NCBI RefSeq assembly: GCF_910596095.1
Contig: NC_056550.1
Coordinates: forward strand, 28,793,699-28,857,698
Reading direction: 5' to 3'
Length of the DNA: 64,000 nucleotides
DNA from: Thunnus maccoyii
Lineage: Eukaryota > Chordata > Actinopteri > Scombriformes > Scombridae
In this document: piece after piece, positions 59,301-64,000 of the stretch
How positions within the stretch are numbered: the first letter of the stretch is position 1
Layout of the letters: each line of letters starts with the position of its first letter
Notes under the pieces: model-generated
What the model saw: the letters and a program-made list of their open reading frames with translations, nothing else
The model's database searches: none
Told to the model about the DNA's origin: nothing
Made by a program: the position numbers and the translations under genes

Positions 59301-62300
59301 AATGGTCAGTATGAACAGGAGGAATGATTACAGCAAGAAACACAGCTTTAATGTTCATTTGGGCTCCTGACTGTTGGTTTAAGACACTTGAAACATGGTG
59401 AACTCGTCCTTTAAGCTTAAGAAGCTATATCATGTAACTATTCTGCATTAAAATGTCTAAACTAGACCTATGTTATATATTTTGATGAGTTGTGTACTTA
59501 CATTATGCCAAATGTTTCCAACAACAGTTGGTTTAATTTGGTTGCCTGTCAATGGCGTCATATGGCGAAAGAGTAAACACACACAAGATGATGATCCTCT
59601 TTGTGCGCATGCATTAGTGTTGTGGTTGTTCACCAGAAACTGTCATAAATTGAGTTTTATTCAGTTTTAAGCCACATTTTTATGATAAACTTCTTAGATT
59701 TTGGTCATTTTTAACTATATCTTTTAACCGGATGAAGGATTTTAGTCATCAGACGTCTGGATCTTCAGTTATCAGAGAAACAAACTGAGCAAACGTTAGC
59801 AGCAGCTCAGCTAACAGCCCCTCCGGACGTCCTGTGTCGGTGAAACACTGATTTTTTTAACGTGAAACAGCTTTATTCAGTGTTTTTAAAAAAGGTTTTA
59901 ATCACCGAGTCTGTTTGTTCTGGAGAGGAGGAGACCTCTGTGGATAATTTGACTCCCAGTAAAAACATCCTGAACAATGTGGTGGAGGAATCCTAACTGG
60001 GAGAAGCTGGTTGTTTAACAAAGACAACAACTCCCATGATCCCACGCTACACTTCACGACATCATCACACTCTGTGTTTGGTTATTGTTTTAAACGAGAG
60101 ACCTCTAGCAGCTGAAAGTACGGATCATGTGTTTAACAACTTGAGCCCCATTTTTGTTCACATTCAGTCAAACAGTTTCCATTAAAGTCGTGTGAATCAG
60201 CTGTTAGCAGTGATCACTGATCACTGTCATACTGAAGAAAAGGCAGGTTCTGTTATTTATTTATTCTCTTATTTCCAAGCTGAGGTTTATGGAGGTTTAT
60301 TTGTGATGCATCAGAGATCATAATATCCTCAGGAAGTGTCAGTCACACTGAAACTAAAAATGTGTTTCACATCTGTGTTCAGATTTGAGTTATGACTCAA
60401 AGAAGGAGGACGAGTTTTGAGGCAAAGTATTAATCTGAATCAAAATGATGTCATTTCTGAATAATAACTGAAATTATAAACGAATCTGTGCTGGACACGA
60501 TGAAGGACATTAAAATGTGTCTGGAATAAAAGCATTTAGTGTTTTAAACGTGTGTTGGAGCAGCTCAGGAGATGCTCCTCACCTGTGGGGCTGTGGGGGG
60601 GTCCAGGTGAGAGTCCGGACCCAGCGGTCTTGGCCCCTCCCCCGGCGTTCCTGTGGCTGTCCTCTTCGTCGGGGGAGAACACCTCCATGTCCTCCAGCGG
60701 CATCCAGCGGGGGTCCTGCTGGGGGGAGGAGGGGGAAGGCTCTAGGGTCACTGAAGGGGCAGGGAGAGGCTGCACCTGCTGTACCCCTCCCTCACTGAGG
60801 CTCCGCCCACCGCTACCTCCCCCTCCTCCTCCTCCTCCTCCCCCATCTCCCCCGAGCTCTTTGATCTGCCAGACGTCGCTGCACCACTTCTGACCGAAGA
60901 CCTTGTCCAAGATGGGAACCCAGTCCTGGGAGACCGACAGGACGGGGGGGCGGTCCGGGTCTGAGGGGGGGCAGATTCACAATTAGTAAATAGGCTGCAC
61001 TTTTCTACCTTAACTGACAAAACACTTTAAGCCTCTCACACACACACACACACACACACTGACCCTAACCTTAACCACTGACCCAAAAATCAGATTTTTC
61101 CCCCGATTGGGGACATGGCTTTTGTTTGTTTCCTTATGGTTGGGCGGGTTGGGGCGGCTGTGCCTCAGGAGGTAGAGCGAGTCGTCCACCAATCAGAAGG
61201 CTCCTCCAGTCCGCCTGTCGAAGCGTCCTAGGCCAAGATACTGAACCCTAAATTGTAACTGCTGTGTGTGTGTGTGTGAATGTTGGCGTGTGTTGTAAAG
61301 CGCTTTAAGTGGTCAGTAGACTAGAAATGTGCTATATAAAAGCTCTATATAAAAGCTCATTTAGCATTTACATTATGGACAGGAAGAGCCGGGGATCGAA
61401 CCACCAACCCTGCGATTAGTGGACGACCCGCTCGACCTCCTGAGCCACAGACGCCCAACTTTAACTTTATTGTTTCTGAAACAAACAGAGTTTTGGACTG
61501 AAAGCTGCTGACAGACGAACAAATCAGCCAACATGGAGATGGGTCACAGAGTCCAGGGGGGGTGGAGGGGGGGCAGACTGAGACCTGCACATATAACTTG
61601 GACCTGAACACACATGTGTGGCAATAAAAGACTAAAATAAGAGACTCAAACTAAAACAAGCACGTTCAGCCTTCAGGGACTAAAACCAGCCGAGTCATTT
61701 AGGAAATAATGTCAGTGTGACGTACAAGTCTTCAAAATTCTCTTCAGTCTAATCAGACATGATCAGCGTGGGAGAAAACGGTGTGTTTAGAGGTGAGAGG
61801 ACAATATAAACTGAGAAGTGAAGAGAATCGATGTGAGGAACAAGTTGAAGGAGGTAAAAAGATGACAAAAAAAGCTTTGAAAAGAACCAAAACTTATTTT
61901 AGGAAAAATCAGTCGTCAGCTTCCCAAAACCTTCTGGACTACGACAACCCGCGAGGGGTTTTCAGGGAAGTACGAAGGGAGGACGTTTCTCTTCTTTTGT
62001 TAATAGTAAAAGTAAAGTTAGGCTTTGTTGTCGGCTTCCTGACTAATTTTTAAGAGGGAGCGAGAGAGTGGCGGTGGTGGAGCGAGCTAGAGAGTGAATG
62101 AAGAGGGAGCAGCGGTGGCGAAAACAAAGCCAGTGAGTGAAATATTTTGTGTCGTTTTGTTTTATAGAAATAAAAAAAACATCAAACACTCAGCAGATGA
62201 TTTACTGTGGAGACAGACGCTCATTCATTCATCACATCCAACTCATCAGTAAGAACAACAGAACGAACTCCTCCTGGGTCTCATCTGCAGGATCTACCTG

Positions 62301-63365
62301 GTTCCTCAGATGGAAACACAAACAGCTTAGTTTCTCACATTAGTTCCTCTGATTCCAACGTACCTGAACTTTTTAGACAAGCGTGTGGCGTTCAGGAATA
62401 AAATGTTGTTCTTTGAGCGAGAAGTTTGGATTGATTTTTTTTTTTTTTTCCATTTGGGGGAAGCAGAAGAAGCAGAAACATATTACACCGTTTCTGCAGC
62501 TTCACCGAGTTAAATTTAAGACTTTTTAAAGACATTTTAATACCACAGAGAACATTTACACATTTAGTGCCTGTTTTATGTTAAAATGTTATGAAAGACA
62601 TTAATAAAAAACATTAGTGATGATAAAGCCTGGAATTATTTAGCAGATGCAATGTGAAATAAATGTCTGTTTATTTAAATTTATGTCACATTTGTGTCAT
62701 TACTTCCTGTCAGTATATAACAATATAATATATATTATAACTAATGACTCATTAATTAGCAGCAGATAAACGATGGAGAAAAAATAACGTCCCGCCAGTT
62801 TTTGCTAAAATTACATTAAAAACATCTTTTAACTAACATTCGTGCCTTCAGCAGGATACATATTAATATTTAAGACCTTCATGAATGAAATGAAAGACTT
62901 TTAAACACTTTGAGGCCTTTTTTGAGGAAACCAACAACTAAATCAACGACTAAAAGCTGTTGATATAAACATATTGGTTATTGATTGATTAATTGCACTC
63001 ACCGTCTCTATCTGGTGTCTTCTTGGACTCTGTGACTTCAGTGAGCTCCTCTCGGGCGTCCTCAGAGCCGCTGGGTGACACCGAGTCGTTCTCCGACCCC
63101 CTCCGCCTCCCCCCGGCTCCTCCTCCTCCTCCTCCTCCTCCCCCTCTCCCCTTCTCTCCTCCACCACCTCCTCCTCCTCCTCCCGCACTTCCTCCTCCTC
63201 CTCCTCCTCTCTCGGAGCTCTTGTCCAGTCTCTCCTCCAGGACGTGCTGCTCTTTCTCCATCTTGGTGATCTCCAGCAGGAGGTCATCAAATGAAGCCTC
63301 CACGATCTTTGTCAGCTCGCACACAGCGAAGTCCAGGACCTGCTCCATGACCGACTTCAGCTGGT
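56320..63365 (-). CDS. C2H2 zinc-finger protein, last four coding exons (5' end missing)
   Basis: Exons 63365-63003, 60960-60583, 57017-56761 and 56565-56320 join with matching phases (1, 1, 0) and GT/AG borders, giving about 414 codons to the TGA at 56322-56320. The first piece starts mid-codon after an acceptor (tctcctgcag), so at least one more exon lies upstream. Order: a coiled-coil-like N-terminal segment (VMEQVLDFAVCELTKIVEAS, then LLLEITKMEKEQ) typical of fish-specific zinc-finger proteins; Gly-rich runs; a conserved-looking DWVPILDKVFGQKWCSDVWQ block; an acidic Glu run; a basic KKRRR stretch; then two C2H2 fingers (CEECGRRF...HRQTH and CSECGKRF...HIRTQH) separated by about 30 Ala/Ser/Pro-rich residues. 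It is probably a nuclear DNA-binding regulator. The gene is not recognised. Confidence 0.85.
56566..56590. repeat. (CA)n run at the last intron's acceptor
   Basis: The plus-strand cacaca run is the (TG)n tract just before the tgcag acceptor of the final exon, so it doubles as the pyrimidine/purine-alternating region of the splice site. Confidence 0.8.
57018..58828 (-). other. Intron of zinc-finger gene 2, first part
   Basis: Contains AT-rich repeats of the gctgcaatcatta family (57080-57190, 57345-57560, 58485-58580) and a cat/cgt trinucleotide run (58321-58352). No exon with splice signals. Confidence 0.6.
58829..59345. mobile_element. Fold-back MITE, copy 2
   Basis: Almost the same sequence as 45795-46318, with differences limited to a few substitutions and single-base indels. 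The ends are again inverted. It sits in the intron of zinc-finger gene 2. Confidence 0.85.
59440..60020. mobile_element. Dispersed repeat, related to 43130-43905
   Basis: Shares ordered blocks with 43300-43800, at lower identity than the MITE pair. Here it directly follows the fold-back MITE; at the other locus the two are about 2 kb apart. Confidence 0.6.
60021..60582 (-). other. Intron of zinc-finger gene 2, no feature seen
   Basis: AT-rich. It contains no recognised element. Confidence 0.5.
61150..61370 (+). mobile_element. tRNA-derived SINE, partial
   Basis: It starts with a tRNA-like A box (ggctgtgcctcaggaggtag), continues with cgtcctaggccaagatactg and tgtgaatgttggcgtgtgtt, and ends with agtggtcagtagactagaaa and the gctatataaaagc tail. 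The B box is largely lost. Confidence 0.75.
61376..61460 (-). mobile_element. tRNA-derived SINE head, inverted
   Basis: On the minus strand: A box gtggctcaggaggtcgagc (61448-61430) and B box ggttcgatcc (61402-61393), 28 bp apart. Only the tRNA-like head is present. It points toward the forward SINE next door. Confidence 0.75.
61461..63002 (-). other. Intron of zinc-finger gene 2, no further exon seen
   Basis: AT-rich with a T-run at 62438-62450. No exon. Confidence 0.55.
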
Positions 63366-64000
63366 CTGCAGGAGAGAAGATCATCATCATCAGTATCATA
63401 TAATCATCTGTGTGGACATCTGGGAGTCCATTATTGTCTTTATGTTGAAACGTTTCTGGACAAAAACAGTTTTAGAGTCGAATACATGAAGAAAACTTCA
63501 GTGTTTTATCGACTGATTCATTGATTTTATTTCCACAGTGAAACAACCTTTGTAGATAAAGTTCACAACGTACAAACAGCAGCATATTTGTTTTATTTGA
63601 ACGTCTTCCTGTGGATATTACACTTCAGAGACACTCAGAGACACTAAAGCCTTATCCTGACAGGATGAACGTCACAGGGGGAGGTGGGGAATGAAATAAT
63701 TTAACTCATTGTAACCCTGAGGGAAATGACAGGATCTGGTCTGTACATATGGACATTCAGCAGGACAAAGCCAAAGAATCCCCCCCCCCCTCCCCCTCCC
63801 CTGCCCAACCTCCCCCCTTGGCTTTCTTTCAGCAGAAACAACTAATGAAAACAACACTGACATCAGCTTTAAGTTGATATGTTGAACTTGTTAGCAAACA
63901 GTTGCTTATTTCCACATCCAGCAGTTACGGAGCAACATTATCATTCATGTGGAGTCGTGTTTCTGTCCACCTGGTGAATGTAAGTCCAATATTCACTCTC
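63366..64000 (-). other. Upstream of the first visible exon of zinc-finger gene 2
   Basis: Probably intron. A C-run with a pyrimidine-rich stretch lies at 63781-63817. No exon or promoter is seen. Confidence 0.5.

Noticed and set aside
62993..63403. 136-codon plus-strand Pro-rich frame
   Set aside because: It is the antisense of the Gly-rich first visible exon of the second zinc-finger gene, where a splice-supported frame exists.

Overview
This window looks like nuclear DNA of a ray-finned (teleost, probably percomorph) fish. The coding genes are split by GT/AG introns. The type I keratin has the classic vertebrate exon lengths, and two C2H2 zinc-finger genes are present. Most of the rest is fish-type repeats: L2/Maui-like LINE 3' ends with ATTG tails, hAT-derived MITEs, a tRNA-derived SINE, AT-rich fold-back repeats and many minisatellites. 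There are no bacterial or plasmid features. All of this is read by eye without alignment, so family names rest on recognised motifs.

Layout. (1) 1-8.25 kb is repeats: a composite element (copy A), a 1.3 kb minisatellite with a 20-bp unit, a small hAT-like MITE, an L2 fragment and composite copy B, which ends just upstream of the keratin promoter. (2) 8.3-14.9 kb is a complete seven-exon type I keratin gene on the + strand (444 aa). (3) 15-24 kb is downstream duplicated DNA. It holds composite copy C, an unrecognised minus-strand terminal exon pair, a broken endogenous retrovirus split by an L2, and a partial second keratin copy (21.3-22.9 kb) that keeps only the last exon. A second copy of the unrecognised terminal exon follows it. 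(4) 24-30 kb is repeats, including a hAT relic with transposase and BED-like fragments. (5) 30.4-33.8 kb is a minus-strand gene for a 539-aa protein with eight C2H2 fingers. Its first, untranslated exon may lie in the CpG-rich block near 42.6 kb. (6) 34-56 kb is mostly gene-free: nested hAT and composite repeats, a CpG island and long AT-rich DNA. (7) 56.3-63.4 kb holds the last four coding exons of a second minus-strand zinc-finger gene, whose 5' end lies beyond what I can resolve.

How the genes relate. The keratin is a structural intermediate-filament protein of epithelia. The two zinc-finger genes look like sequence-specific regulators: one has a run of fingers and a SUMO-motif-rich N-terminus, the other a coiled-coil-like N-terminus, acidic and glycine-rich linkers and two C-terminal fingers. 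Nothing shows that they act together. The dominant history is repeat invasion and local duplication around the keratin gene. I found no convincing new molecular system. The most interesting items are the frame-conserved unknown terminal exon present twice, the intact spare keratin terminal exon, and the filled/empty-site evidence for a nested hAT insertion.
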